NCBI RefSeq assembly: GCF_029945895.1
Contig: NZ_JAQSDL010000092.1
Coordinates: 62,001 to 126,000 of the forward strand
Reading direction: 5' to 3'
Origin: Polaromonas sp.
Lineage (GTDB): Bacteria > Pseudomonadota > Gammaproteobacteria > Burkholderiales > Burkholderiaceae_C
DNA: 64,000 nucleotides
Positions 1-10,276 of the stretch are shown one piece after another. The translations under genes were made by a program, and so were the position numbers. Position 1 is the first letter of the stretch. Every line of letters begins with the position of its first letter. Below the pieces are notes generated by a model. That model saw nothing but the letters and a program-made list of their open reading frames with translations, was not told where the DNA came from and ran no database searches.

Positions 1-1
1 C

Positions 2-2410
<2,409 letters not shown>

Positions 2411-2443
2411 GAAGCCGGTGGCGGGCGGTCGGCGCCCCCCATT

Positions 2444-2495
2444 TGCTACTGATTTTGTAGCGGCTTGCGACCGTCCCATCAGGGCAAAACGTCGT
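2444..2495 (+). repeat. Family 1 repeat downstream of gcvP
   Basis: Stem GCTAC-TGATTTT-GTAGC followed by GGCTTGCGACC and ATCAGGGC, the layout of the 55-bp family 1 element. It lies 33 bases after the gcvP stop. The 2411-2728 gap also holds a short open stretch on the plus strand (2541-2720) whose peptide (KFSERMMVLQTSYGMNVP) looks protein-like but was not recognised; nothing else is evident. Confidence 0.55.
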
Positions 2496-2728
2496 TTTTT
2501 ATGATGGCAAGGGCGCACGCGCCACACCGGAGGACGAAGTTTGCGCGGGGCGCTGCCCGTCATCCTCCGCTCCTGTCGTGGAACGACCAGGAGTGACCAA
2601 GCCCACAAATTCTCCGAACGGATGATGGTCCTGCAGACGAGCTACGGCATGAACGTGCCCGGCGCCATCCTCGCACTCATTGCCGGTTTTGTCGTGCCCG
2701 GCTGGTTGACCGGCCGGAGAGACGGCGT

Positions 2729-3070
2729 TCAGCGCAGCAAGCCATACACCAGCATCAGTCCGGTCCCGGTCAACAGTGCCGGCACCAGGCGTCCACCCGG
2801 CTTGACCAGCATCACACCCAGGCTGATGGCGCCTATCAGTACCCTGATGGCCACCGGCACCGTGGCCAGCGCGCCCGTGGGCATCAGTATCAGCCGGACC
2901 GTCAGGGCCGCGATCATCGAATAGGTGACCGCCGACAGCCACCTGAAGATTTCACTGTCCTGGTTGATGTGCCCCGACAGCAGCACGCCGCCAGCGCGGC
3001 ACACATAGGTGCCCACTGCCGCCAGCAACAAGGCCCCGGCGGTATGCCAGCCTTCCAGATTCGGGATCAT
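2729..3070 (-). CDS. azlD: AzlD family branched-chain amino acid transport protein
   Basis: Small hydrophobic subunit (113 aa from the chosen start) of an AzlCD-type exporter of branched-chain amino acids or analogues, in the inner membrane. Three to four membrane segments are visible, with the family pattern GTYVCRAGGVLLSG near the N-terminus and LVPALLTGTGLMLVYGLL at the end. The ATG at 3070 is chosen because it overlaps the azlC stop as ATGA, implying translational coupling; a longer reading up to 3115 would run into azlC. Substrate is inferred from family only. Confidence 0.85.
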   Translation of the reverse strand: MIPNLEGWHTAGALLLAAVGTYVCRAGGVLLSGHINQDSEIFRWLSAVTYSMIAALTVRLILMPTGALATVPVAIRVLIGAISLGVMLVKPGGRLVPALLTGTGLMLVYGLLR

Positions 3071-3852
3071 GGCCGCCCCTTCACACCGCCCTGGCGCGAC
3101 CGCAGGCGCTGCCACCCATAGGCCAGGCTGCCGCCCACCAGACCGGCAGCCAGCAGGCTGGTCGCGCTGTCAAGCAGGAAAAAAGCCGGCCCCAGGCAGC
3201 CACCCAGCAAGATCGCGAGCCGGTTACACGGCAGCTTGACCTCGGTGAAGGTCAACAGGAAAAACAGGGGATTGATCCAGACCAGGCTCAGCGTGACCGC
3301 CATCGGCACCTGTCCGGCGATGACGTAACCCAGGGCCGTCGCCGGCACGGACAGGAGCCAGCAAGGCAAGCCGAAGCCGACAAAATAGCTGCTGCGATGT
3401 TCGGGCGCCATCGACGGAAATTCGCGCATGGCCACCGTCCAGGCAGTCATGGCCAGCAAGTGCACCGAGGCATACAGGCCGCGCCTGCGGTCGTCGTGGT
3501 GCAGCTGCGGAAACAGCGTCACGGCCATGGTCACAAAACGCGACGAGGTCAGCGACACCGCAATACCCACCGACAGCAGCGAGGCCCCCGACATCAGCAT
3601 TTCAAACAGCACAATCTGGCCTGGCAAGGCAAAGAGAAAAACCGTGGTGGCCGTGGTAAACAGCAGACCCAGACCATACATGTGGCCCGCCGCACCAAAG
3701 CCAAGCATGCCCGCAATCAGCACCAGCACCGGCGCCCGCAACGCATCCTTGAAGCCCTGACGAAAAGCCGCTTTCCGGCTGCTGAACCGGGTGCTGGGAG
3801 GATGGGAGTTGAGGTCCGGTCCTGTCATCTGATTTTGAGCGTGCGCTGCCAA
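3067..3852 (-). CDS. azlC: AzlC family ABC-independent permease
   Basis: Large subunit of the AzlCD exporter, an inner-membrane protein of about 260 aa. After a polar N-terminal segment come RQGFKDALRAPVLVLIAGM and LGFGAAGHMYGLGLLFTTA, typical of AzlC, then several hydrophobic helices and a C-terminal pair ending near residue 250. The reading opens with TTG at 3852 (weak AGG upstream); an in-frame ATG at 3828 (MTGPDLN) is the alternative start. The stop overlaps azlD as ATGA, so the two genes form one operon. No regulator of the Lrp type is adjacent. Confidence 0.85.
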   Translation of the reverse strand: MAAHAQNQMTGPDLNSHPPSTRFSSRKAAFRQGFKDALRAPVLVLIAGMLGFGAAGHMYGLGLLFTTATTVFLFALPGQIVLFEMLMSGASLLSVGIAVSLTSSRFVTMAVTLFPQLHHDDRRRGLYASVHLLAMTAWTVAMREFPSMAPEHRSSYFVGFGLPCWLLSVPATALGYVIAGQVPMAVTLSLVWINPLFFLLTFTEVKLPCNRLAILLGGCLGPAFFLLDSATSLLAAGLVGGSLAYGWQRLRSRQGGVKGRP

Positions 3853-3883
3853 AAGCCTGTGAAAGAACTCAACAATGGATGGT

Positions 3884-4513
3884 TCAGAATTTCTCTATCA
3901 ATTGCTTTCTCTTGAGCGTGTATTCATCTTCGGTGATGACGCCACCTTTTCTGAGCGCATCGAGTTCCCGCAGCTTTTGCGACAGCGGGCTCGCCGGCGA
4001 CGTCTCTGCCACCCGGCTTGCGGGGCCAGGCACAGCCACTTGCGATGCGGGCCCTGGCCTGTTCGCTGGGGGGACGCCGGTACTGGCGCTGTTGTAGATG
4101 TTGTTGACCACTTCATCGACCATCTGAGCCTGCGACAAACGGGTGAGCGAGGTGTGCAGGGAGTTGCCGCTGGCGAGCGGAGACTCTGTTTCCGGATCGC
4201 GGATGGTGATGGTCAGTTCAAGCAGATACATGGTGATGTCCCAGCGCCACTTGTCGACGTAGGTCACGATGGCGTCGAAGCGTCCCGATGCCTTGTCCGG
4301 GCCGGTTGAAACGACCACGCCCTTGCTTCTGAGTCTGTCGGCAATTTCCAGATCCACACCGCTGTTGTCGGACGGGTAGTGCCTGACATACATGGTTTTC
4401 AGTGCCGACAGGTCGGTCGAGGGATTGATGCTGCCCGTGGCACGATTGGCACAGCCCGTGCTCAGCCCGGCGGCGACAGCCAGCAAGGCCAGCAGTTTCA
4501 GAAATTCACGCAA
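3884..4513 (-). CDS. SHOCT-domain lipoprotein
   Basis: A 209-aa predicted lipoprotein of unknown function. The N-terminus MREFLKLLALLAVAAGLSTGC is a clear lipoprotein signal peptide with lipobox LSTG-C at residues 18-22, so it should be anchored in the envelope. The middle (residues 35-140) resembles DUF4410/DUF4136-type periplasmic domains (LKTMYVRHYPSD, ITYVDKWRWDITMYL). The last 35 residues (SQKLRELDALRKGGVITEDE, ending KRKQLIEKF) are a short C-terminal SHOCT domain, an oligomerisation or interaction module. It is monocistronic, and its end is 31 bases from azlC. Function unknown. Confidence 0.8.
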   Translation of the reverse strand: MREFLKLLALLAVAAGLSTGCANRATGSINPSTDLSALKTMYVRHYPSDNSGVDLEIADRLRSKGVVVSTGPDKASGRFDAIVTYVDKWRWDITMYLLELTITIRDPETESPLASGNSLHTSLTRLSQAQMVDEVVNNIYNSASTGVPPANRPGPASQVAVPGPASRVAETSPASPLSQKLRELDALRKGGVITEDEYTLKRKQLIEKF

Positions 4514-4785
4514 TACCGTTCCCCAATTTTAAAAAAAACATTCCACACCACTTGCACTGAGCCCGTCTGGCCGGAAAAGCATGGTAACTGCAAAATGGCG
4601 GGGTCCACTGGAGGCGTCATTTGACTGTTCGTTGACGGGACGGCCAGCCTGAGTGATTGCCGGCGCTGCACCGCAGCTGCTCAAAAAAACCCGGGCTGAC
4701 AGGCAGGCTTGGTTGGCGTAACCCGGATAATGCCTCCTGTTGACAGGTCCGGAATTTCCACCGGGCACCCACCCGCTCACCCACC

Positions 4786-5193
4786 ATGTTCGACCACCTG
4801 ATCCTTTTCCTTCTGCACTGGGCCATCACCGCGCTGTCGCTGTGGGTGGCCAGTCGTGTCTTTCGGGGCATCAGCTTTGCTGACACCTCGTCGCTGGTCA
4901 TCTCAGCCCTGTTGCTCGGTTTTGCGAATGCCATCGTCAAGCCGCTGCTGATTGTGCTGACCTTGCCGCTGACCTTGTTGACCTTCGGCCTGTTCCTGCT
5001 GGTCATCAACGCCCTGATGATTCTGCTGGTCTCTGCGCTGGTGCGCGGCTTCAGGGTCTCGGGCTTCTGGACGGCGTTTTTTGCCAGCATCTTCATCGCC
5101 GTGTTGAGCTGGGTGATCGGTGCCTTCGTGCTGGTGGACAGCGGGCCCGATGCGATCCAGATGCAGATGCCCGGCAGCGGCGTGTGGCTCTGA
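4786..5193 (+). CDS. Phage holin family 4 superfamily membrane protein
   Basis: A 135-aa very hydrophobic protein with four membrane segments (about residues 5-25, 33-55, 58-85, 100-120), of the widespread chromosomal Phage_holin_4_2 family. The conserved features GFANAIVKPLLIVLTLPL and LLTFGLFLLVINALM are present. Despite the name, family members are usually housekeeping membrane proteins with no known lytic role, and nothing phage-like surrounds it. Start ATG at 4786 has no strong ribosome binding site. Function unknown. Confidence 0.85.
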   Translation: MFDHLILFLLHWAITALSLWVASRVFRGISFADTSSLVISALLLGFANAIVKPLLIVLTLPLTLLTFGLFLLVINALMILLVSALVRGFRVSGFWTAFFASIFIAVLSWVIGAFVLVDSGPDAIQMQMPGSGVWL

Positions 5194-5243
5194 GCCGGGG
5201 CGGCCGCTGAAGTAGCGCCTACAGGTCGCCGGGTTGTGGACCT

Positions 5244-5300
5244 GCTATTGAATGAGGATCTTCTGGCGCCCGCCTATGTTGGGCTGGAGCCCTGTTTTTC
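5244..5300 (+). repeat. Family 1 repeat, intergenic
   Basis: GCTATTGAATGAGG, then CTTCTGGCGCCCG and TTGGGCTGGAGCCC, the order seen in the other family 1 copies. The stem half is decayed. It lies between the holin-like gene and the HAD lipoprotein gene. Confidence 0.55.
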
Positions 5301-5429
5301 TGCATTTTCTGGCGCTTGGCCGGTACTGGTTTTTTTGACTTTGCCCTCCTTCATTTGGAGGATGCGTTCCGGTCAGCACCGGATCAGAATTGCGCAGTAC
5401 AAGGAACTGGTCCCTGCAAAGGAGCTTCC

Positions 5430-6011
5430 ATGCGCCATCTGATCATTCTGGCGGTCGCCGTGTTTTGCAGCAGTTGCGCGCAACTGCCTCCTGCCGACGT
5501 CGTGAACGCGCCGCCCCGGCAGGCACAGGCCGTCGTTTTTGACATTGACGGAACCTTGACGCCCTCCGTGACCACCATTTTTGAAGCGCGCGAAGATGCG
5601 GCCAGGGCGGTGCGCCTGTTCGCCGACAAGGGTTACCAGATCATCTATCTCAGCACCCGGGCCAGCTGGTTTTCAGCCCGGATCCCTGGCTGGCTGCAGG
5701 ACAACGGTTTTCCTGCCGGCAGCCTCCACGTGGCGCAAACGGATGAAGATCGCAGCCGTCCTGATGCTTACAAGACAGGCATGTTGAAAACTTTCCTGGC
5801 CCATGGCTGGCGCGTCAGTTTTGCCTATGGAGACTCCAGCACCGATTTTTCAGCCTACGCTGCGGCCGGCATCCCGAAGGAAAGTGTCTTCGCCTTGTTG
5901 CGCAGGTACGAGGCTGATTGCCAACCGGGTGAGTGGAAGGCTTGCCTGAAGGGGTGGACAGAACACCTGGACTTTGTGGCGCGATCCGTGCCGTCTGTGC
6001 CTGCCAACTGA
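5430..6011 (+). CDS. HAD superfamily LNS2-like lipoprotein phosphatase
   Basis: A 193-aa predicted lipoprotein of the HAD superfamily. MRHLIILAVAVFCSSC is a lipoprotein signal with Cys16 as probable lipidation site. HAD motif I is VVFDIDGTLTPS (nucleophile Asp and acid/base Asp), motif II LSTRAS and the later FAYGDSSTDFSAY fits the motif IV aspartates. The DxDGTLTPS form resembles the LNS2/lipin-like group, so phosphatidate or another phosphomonoester is a reasonable guess, not demonstrated. Start at 5430 is supported by AAAGGAGC 5-12 bases upstream; an upstream in-frame ATG at 5316 lacks this and the signal peptide. Confidence 0.8.
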   Translation: MRHLIILAVAVFCSSCAQLPPADVVNAPPRQAQAVVFDIDGTLTPSVTTIFEAREDAARAVRLFADKGYQIIYLSTRASWFSARIPGWLQDNGFPAGSLHVAQTDEDRSRPDAYKTGMLKTFLAHGWRVSFAYGDSSTDFSAYAAAGIPKESVFALLRRYEADCQPGEWKACLKGWTEHLDFVARSVPSVPAN

Positions 6012-6044
6012 CGGCGTCCTCTGCCACGACTTTCCGTCGCACGC

Positions 6045-6103
6045 GCTATCGATTCAATAGCTGCTCGCGCCCGTAGCATAAGGGCCAGAGGCCAGAAACC
6101 CTT
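6045..6103 (+). repeat. Family 1 repeat, intergenic
   Basis: Well-preserved copy: stem GCTAT-CGATTC-AATAGC, then TGCTCGCGCCCG, then AAGGGCCAGAGGCC. It lies between the HAD lipoprotein stop and the arfB stop (convergent genes). Confidence 0.75.
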
Positions 6104-6118
6104 GAAAACTCAGGCCAG

Positions 6119-6607
6119 CTACTCGCTGACACCGCCCTTGCCGCGTGACGCCTTGATCTCCGAACGCTGGCTTTTTCCCGCCAGGCGCCGCTGCTTCGAA
6201 CCATAGGTCGGCTTGGTGGCGCGACGCACGCGCGGCGGTGTGGCCACACTGTTGACGATTTCGTTGAGCCGGGCCAACGCGTCGGCGCGGTTCATCTCCT
6301 GGCTGCGGTGTTGCTGGGCCTTGAGCACCAGCACACCTTCCTGCGTGATGCGGCTGTCGGATGGACCCCCACGCTTGTCGCCTTGCGTACTGCGCTGCCC
6401 TCCGAGGGGGTTGCTTTCCCTTGGGGCGGCCCGGCGGGAAAGCAGCCGCTCCTTCACATCCTCCGGCAGCGAAGAAGCCATGATGTCGAAGCGCAGGTGC
6501 ACCGCGCTGGACACCTTGTTGACGTTTTGCCCGCCGGCGCCCTGCGCGCGGATGGCGCTGATCTCGACTTCGGCTTCGTTGACTTCCAGGGGCACGACGG
6601 GTGGCAT
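6119..6607 (-). CDS. arfB: Alternative ribosome-rescue factor ArfB with internal repeat insert
   Basis: Codon-independent peptidyl-tRNA hydrolase (YaeJ/ArfB) that frees stalled ribosomes. The release-factor motif GAGGQNVNKVSSAVHLRF (GGQ at residues 25-27) and the basic C-terminal tail that binds the mRNA channel (TYGSKQRRLAGKSQRSEIK) are both intact. Length is 162 aa against about 140 in the family. The excess is residues ~57-82 (RRAAPRESNPLGGQRSTQGD onward), between KERLLS and SRITQEGVLVLKAQ, and is encoded by a family 2 repeat. The insert falls in the loop before the last domain strand, so function may be kept. A 3' remnant of a hydrolase gene lies 12 bases upstream. Confidence 0.93.
   Translation of the reverse strand: MPPVVPLEVNEAEVEISAIRAQGAGGQNVNKVSSAVHLRFDIMASSLPEDVKERLLSRRAAPRESNPLGGQRSTQGDKRGGPSDSRITQEGVLVLKAQQHRSQEMNRADALARLNEIVNSVATPPRVRRATKPTYGSKQRRLAGKSQRSEIKASRGKGGVSE
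6362..6438 (-). repeat. Family 2 repeat inserted in frame in arfB
   Basis: Reading the minus strand, CCGCCGGGCCGCCCCAAGGG, CCCCCTCGGAGGGCAGCGC and AAGCGTGGGGG reproduce the gcvP insert in the same orientation relative to the gene but in a different reading frame (here RRAAPRESNPLGG, there [13 protein letters not shown]). Confidence 0.85.
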
Positions 6608-6619
6608 GGCGAGGCGGCT

Positions 6620-6815
6620 TTAAGGACGCTGCGTGTCGAAAAAATCCGACAGCAATTTTCCAAAAACCGTGGGCTGCTCCACCGCACGCAGGTGCGCGGT
6701 GTCCATGATCGCAAGTGGATGGGCGTTGTCGGGGAGGGGCATGGGGCATTCTAGAAGAGACGCTGCAACTGAATGAATCAAGTCGGTGGCCTCCCCGTTC
6801 CTTCTATGTGCACCA
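6620..6815 (-). pseudogene. Possible 3' remnant of an alpha/beta hydrolase
   Basis: On the minus strand an open frame ends at TAA 6620-6622 and reads MPLPDNAHPLAIMDTAHLRA then VEQPTVFGKLLSDFFDT. The HLRAVEQPxxF pattern resembles the last helix of alpha/beta hydrolases, where the catalytic His is followed by EQP. No N-terminal hydrolase sequence precedes it before the EamA gene, so only the tail remains. It may also be a short unrelated reading frame. The rest of the 6608-6921 gap shows nothing recognisable. Confidence 0.35.
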
Positions 6816-6921
6816 GCAAACCCATAAGGTCAGGAAAGAGAACAAGAGCCAAGACACGCCTGAGTTCCCCGTGCACACCCGCCCCGAATCCCGGACAATC
6901 CCCCGATCCGACCGGCTTTTC

Positions 6922-7803
6922 ATGCACACCCGACACTTCCTCCAGCTCATCGCCCTGTCTGCCCTCTGGGGTGGCTCCTTTCCCCTGCTTCGCATTGCCA
7001 GCCCGGCGTTTGGCCCGTGGCTGCTGGCCGGCGTGCGCTGCATGCTGGCGGCGCTGGTGCTGACGCTGCTGATGCGCGCGCTGCGCGAGCACTGGCCGCC
7101 GCGTGCCGCCTGGCCGCGCCTGGCGCTGCTCAGTGTGCTGACCGTGGTTGCGCCTTTTGTGCTGTTCAACTGGGCCGCGCTGGTGATCCCGGCTGGTTAC
7201 TCCGCAGTGCTCAACGCCACGGCGCCGCTGTTCGGCGTGCTGGGCGCCGCGCTGGCGGGCGAGGAGCGGCTTTCGTCGCGCCGCCTGTTGGGCTGTGCGG
7301 TGGGTTTTGCCGGTGTCGCCCTGCTGGTGCAGTTGGGCCCGGTGGCGGTGACGCCCCGCGTGGTGCTGGCCGCGCTGGCCTGCACCGCCGCTGCCGCCGC
7401 GTATGGCTTTGGCGCCATCCTGATGAAACGCGCGACCATGGCGCACGACCCGCTGCCGGCCTCGGCCGTGGTGCATGTGGCGGCCGCGGTTTTCCTGCTG
7501 CTGCCCTCCGCTGTGGCCTTGCCCTCGGCCCACTACACCACCGGCGCACTGATCGCCGTGGCGGTGCTGGGCATCTTCACCTCGGGCCTGATGTACTGGA
7601 TCAGCATGCGCCTGATGCGCGAGATCACGGCCAGCGCGGCCACCTCGGCGGCTTTCATGATTCCGCTGTTCGGTGTGGCTTGGGGCGGCATGTTCCTCGG
7701 CGAGCCGGTCACCTGGGGCATGGCACCGGGCTGCGTGCTGGTGCTGGCCGCCACCGCGCTCATCACCGGCTTCAATCCCTTCCGGGCCCCGCCGGAACCC
7801 TGA
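6922..7803 (+). CDS. EamA family (DMT) transporter
   Basis: A 293-aa inner-membrane protein of the drug/metabolite transporter superfamily with two EamA repeats, about ten membrane helices. Repeat one begins ALSALWGGSFPLLRIASP, repeat two ALACTAAAAAYGFGAILMKR; each ends with the small-residue helix typical of the fold (SAVLNATAPLFGVLGAAL and TSAAFMIPLFGVAWGGMFLG). Start ATG 6922 is chosen as it directly precedes the first helix; the reading is open further upstream to 6715 but that part is not protein-like. Substrate unknown; family members export amino acids or metabolites. Confidence 0.9.
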   Translation: MHTRHFLQLIALSALWGGSFPLLRIASPAFGPWLLAGVRCMLAALVLTLLMRALREHWPPRAAWPRLALLSVLTVVAPFVLFNWAALVIPAGYSAVLNATAPLFGVLGAALAGEERLSSRRLLGCAVGFAGVALLVQLGPVAVTPRVVLAALACTAAAAAYGFGAILMKRATMAHDPLPASAVVHVAAAVFLLLPSAVALPSAHYTTGALIAVAVLGIFTSGLMYWISMRLMREITASAATSAAFMIPLFGVAWGGMFLGEPVTWGMAPGCVLVLAATALITGFNPFRAPPEP

Positions 7804-7820
7804 ACGGCGCAGCGCCGTAC

Positions 7821-7876
7821 GCTACAGTATTGATAGCTACCCGCGCCCGTGGGAAAAGGGCTAGAGGCCTGAAACA
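7821..7876 (+). repeat. Family 1 repeat, intergenic
   Basis: GCTACAGTATTGATAGC stem, then TACCCGCGCCCG and AAAGGGCTAGAGGCC. It sits between the convergent EamA and MFS genes. Confidence 0.75.
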
Positions 7877-7895
7877 CTTGTAGGCTTGCCGCTTG

Positions 7896-9101
7896 TCAGG
7901 GCGCGGCAGCGTCCAGACTGCGCTGCACGCGCCAGGCCTGGTAGGCACACGCCGTCGCAACCAGACTCGCGGCCAGGCAGGCCCAGTACACACTGACCAG
8001 CCCGAAGGCCGAACTGAGCAAGCCACCGGCCAGGCCACCCAGCACACCCGGCAGGCCATACGCCACCACCACGTACAGCGCCTGCCCGCGGCCGCGCAAC
8101 CGTCCGGGGAAATGGTGCGACAGCAGCGCAATGCAGACGGTGTGGTGCGTCGCAAAGGTCAACGCGTGCAGCGCCTGGGCGAACAGCATGAGCAGCAACA
8201 CACCGGGCCAGGCAGCGGTGATGCCCATGCGCAGCGCCATGGAGGCAGAACACACCATCAGCCAGCCGGTCAGGCTCAGCCGCGGCAGCCAGCGACCCTG
8301 GGTATAGAACCAGCCGATTTCCACCACCACCGAAAACGCCCACAACACACCGATCATGGTTTTGCTGTAACCATTGGCGTCGAGGTAGAGCGAGAAGAAA
8401 ACGTAAATGCTGATGTGCGCCAGCACATGAAAAAACGCCGAGGCAAAAAACCACACCACCGCGCGCTGGCGAAAAATCGGCCACACCGGCAACTTCAGGT
8501 CGTGGGCACTGACCGCCTCCTTCAGGTCCGGCAGCAGCCAGACACTGACCGTCACGGCCAGCAGCGACAGAAAGGTCCAGGCCGGGAAGTGTTTCATGCC
8601 GAAGATCTCGAACCAGCTGCCCGCGGCAAACACCGTGAACAGAAAGCCCAGCGAGCCCCACAGGCGCACGCGGCCGTAACGCCGCGCATCAAAGGCGCCG
8701 CCCTGGCTGATCAGGTGCGCCATGGCGGCTTCGCTCATGGGCATCATGGAACTCGTGTGGGTGAACATCACCAGCAGCACCGCCGTGAGCCACCAGACGC
8801 CGTAAGTGGATTCAAAGTCCAGCCACAGGCCGAGGGAAGAGATCAGCGCCACCGTGGCGCCGTAACGCAGCAGCTTGACGCGCTCCCCGGTGTGGTCGCT
8901 CAGCGCACCCCAGCCGTAGGGCGCAAACAGGCGCGTGGCGGCCTGCACCGAGGTCAGCAGGCTGATCGCCAGGATGCTGAAGCCCAGCTCCTTGAGCCAC
9001 AGCGGCAGATAGGGGTTGAAAAACCCGATGTGCGCAAAATAACTGGCCGACAGCGCCGCAAACGGCACCAGCTGGCGGCGCCTGGCCGCAGCTTCAGGCA
9101 T
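7896..9101 (-). CDS. MFS transporter, MFS_1_like (HcaT-type)
   Basis: A 401-aa permease with twelve predicted helices. The N-terminus SASYFAHIGFFNPYLPLWL and the loop APYGWGALSDHTGERVKLLR match the MFS_1_like group that includes the phenylpropionate permease HcaT and nucleoside-type H+ symporters. Later segments FFHVLAHISIYVFFSLYLD and LRGRGQALYVVVAYGLPGVL fit the second bundle. Substrate cannot be told from sequence. It ends 20 bases from the family 1 repeat and its start lies 14 bases downstream of the aroC stop, on the same strand, so co-transcription with aroC is likely. Confidence 0.88.
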   Translation of the reverse strand: MPEAAARRRQLVPFAALSASYFAHIGFFNPYLPLWLKELGFSILAISLLTSVQAATRLFAPYGWGALSDHTGERVKLLRYGATVALISSLGLWLDFESTYGVWWLTAVLLVMFTHTSSMMPMSEAAMAHLISQGGAFDARRYGRVRLWGSLGFLFTVFAAGSWFEIFGMKHFPAWTFLSLLAVTVSVWLLPDLKEAVSAHDLKLPVWPIFRQRAVVWFFASAFFHVLAHISIYVFFSLYLDANGYSKTMIGVLWAFSVVVEIGWFYTQGRWLPRLSLTGWLMVCSASMALRMGITAAWPGVLLLMLFAQALHALTFATHHTVCIALLSHHFPGRLRGRGQALYVVVAYGLPGVLGGLAGGLLSSAFGLVSVYWACLAASLVATACAYQAWRVQRSLDAAAP

Positions 9102-9114
9102 GGTCAGGACCTGT

Positions 9115-10209
9115 TCACACGGAACCCTTGATCGCCTGCATGGGCGGCACCACGTCGCCGCATTGCGCGCGCTGGCGCAGGGCGTGTTCCATCACCACCA
9201 GCGCCAGCATGGCCTCGGCAATCGGCGTGGCGCGTATGCCCACACAGGGGTCGTGCCGGCCCTTGGTGCTGACCGAGGTCGGCTGGCCGGCCATGTCAAT
9301 GGACTCGCGCGGCGTGAGGATGGAACTGGTCGGTTTGATCGCAATCGACACCTCCAGGTCCTGCCCGGTGCTGATGCCACCCAGCACACCGCCCGCGTTG
9401 TTGGACTTGAAGCCCGCGGGCGACAGCGAGTCGCCATGCAAGCTGCCGCGCTGCGTGACGCTGGCAAAACCGGCGCCGATTTCCACACCCTTGACCGCGT
9501 TGATGCCCATCATGGCAAAAGCGATGTCGGCGTCGAGCTTGTCGAACAGCGGCTCACCCAGGCCCACCGGCACACCGCTGGCCGTCACACGGATGCGCGC
9601 GCCACAGGAGTCGCCGGCCTTGCGCAGCGTGTCCATGTAGGTCTCCAGCCTGGTCACGTCGGCCACCGGCGCAAAAAACGGGTTGTTCGGCACGTGCTCC
9701 CAGGCCTCAAAAGGAATCGTGATATCGCCGATCTGCGTCATGCAGCCACGGAAGGTGGTGCCGTACTTTTCGAGCAGCCACTTCTTGGCGACCGCACCGG
9801 CCGCCACCATGGGCGCCGTCAGCCGGGCCGAGGCCCGGCCGCCGCCGCGCGGGTCGCGAATGCCGTACTTCTGCAAATAGCTGTAGTCCGCATGGCCGGG
9901 ACGGAAGGTGTCCAGGATGTTGCCGTAGTCCTTGCTGCGCTGGTCGGTGTTTTTGATCAAGAGGCAGATCGGCGTGCCGGTGGTCTTGCCCTCGTACACG
10001 CCGGAAAGAATCTCCACCACGTCCGGCTCGTTGCGCTGCGTCACGTATTTGCTGGTGCCGGGCCGGCGCCGGTCCAGGTCGCCCTGGATGTCCGCCTCGC
10101 TCAGGGCCATGCCGGGCGGACAGCCGTCAATCACACAGCCAATGGCCGGGCCGTGGGATTCACCGAAGTTGGTGACTGCGAATAAGGTGCCGAAGGTGTT
10201 GCCGCTCAT
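9115..10209 (-). CDS. aroC: Chorismate synthase
   Basis: Catalyses the last step of the shikimate pathway, EPSP to chorismate with reduced FMN as cofactor. The 364-aa protein has all signatures: [18 protein letters not shown] at the N-terminus, the arginine-rich [18 protein letters not shown], and the late [20 protein letters not shown]. Start ATG 10209 ([10 protein letters not shown]) matches the family; an upstream in-frame ATG at 10248 would add 13 atypical residues. The product feeds PheA and TyrA, whose genes are at 45.3-47.3 kb. aroA is also separate, fused to cmk. Confidence 0.97.
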   Translation of the reverse strand: MSGNTFGTLFAVTNFGESHGPAIGCVIDGCPPGMALSEADIQGDLDRRRPGTSKYVTQRNEPDVVEILSGVYEGKTTGTPICLLIKNTDQRSKDYGNILDTFRPGHADYSYLQKYGIRDPRGGGRASARLTAPMVAAGAVAKKWLLEKYGTTFRGCMTQIGDITIPFEAWEHVPNNPFFAPVADVTRLETYMDTLRKAGDSCGARIRVTASGVPVGLGEPLFDKLDADIAFAMMGINAVKGVEIGAGFASVTQRGSLHGDSLSPAGFKSNNAGGVLGGISTGQDLEVSIAIKPTSSILTPRESIDMAGQPTSVSTKGRHDPCVGIRATPIAEAMLALVVMEHALRQRAQCGDVVPPMQAIKGSV

Positions 10210-10276
10210 GGGGGGAATTATCCCAGATGGGCCTGGTGCCCGCCTCAATCACCGACGGCCGCATCACCCCCGGCCT

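Noticed and set aside
4786..5193. Holin-family gene as a sign of a prophage
   Set aside because: No other phage gene nearby; this family is common in chromosomes with no lytic function.
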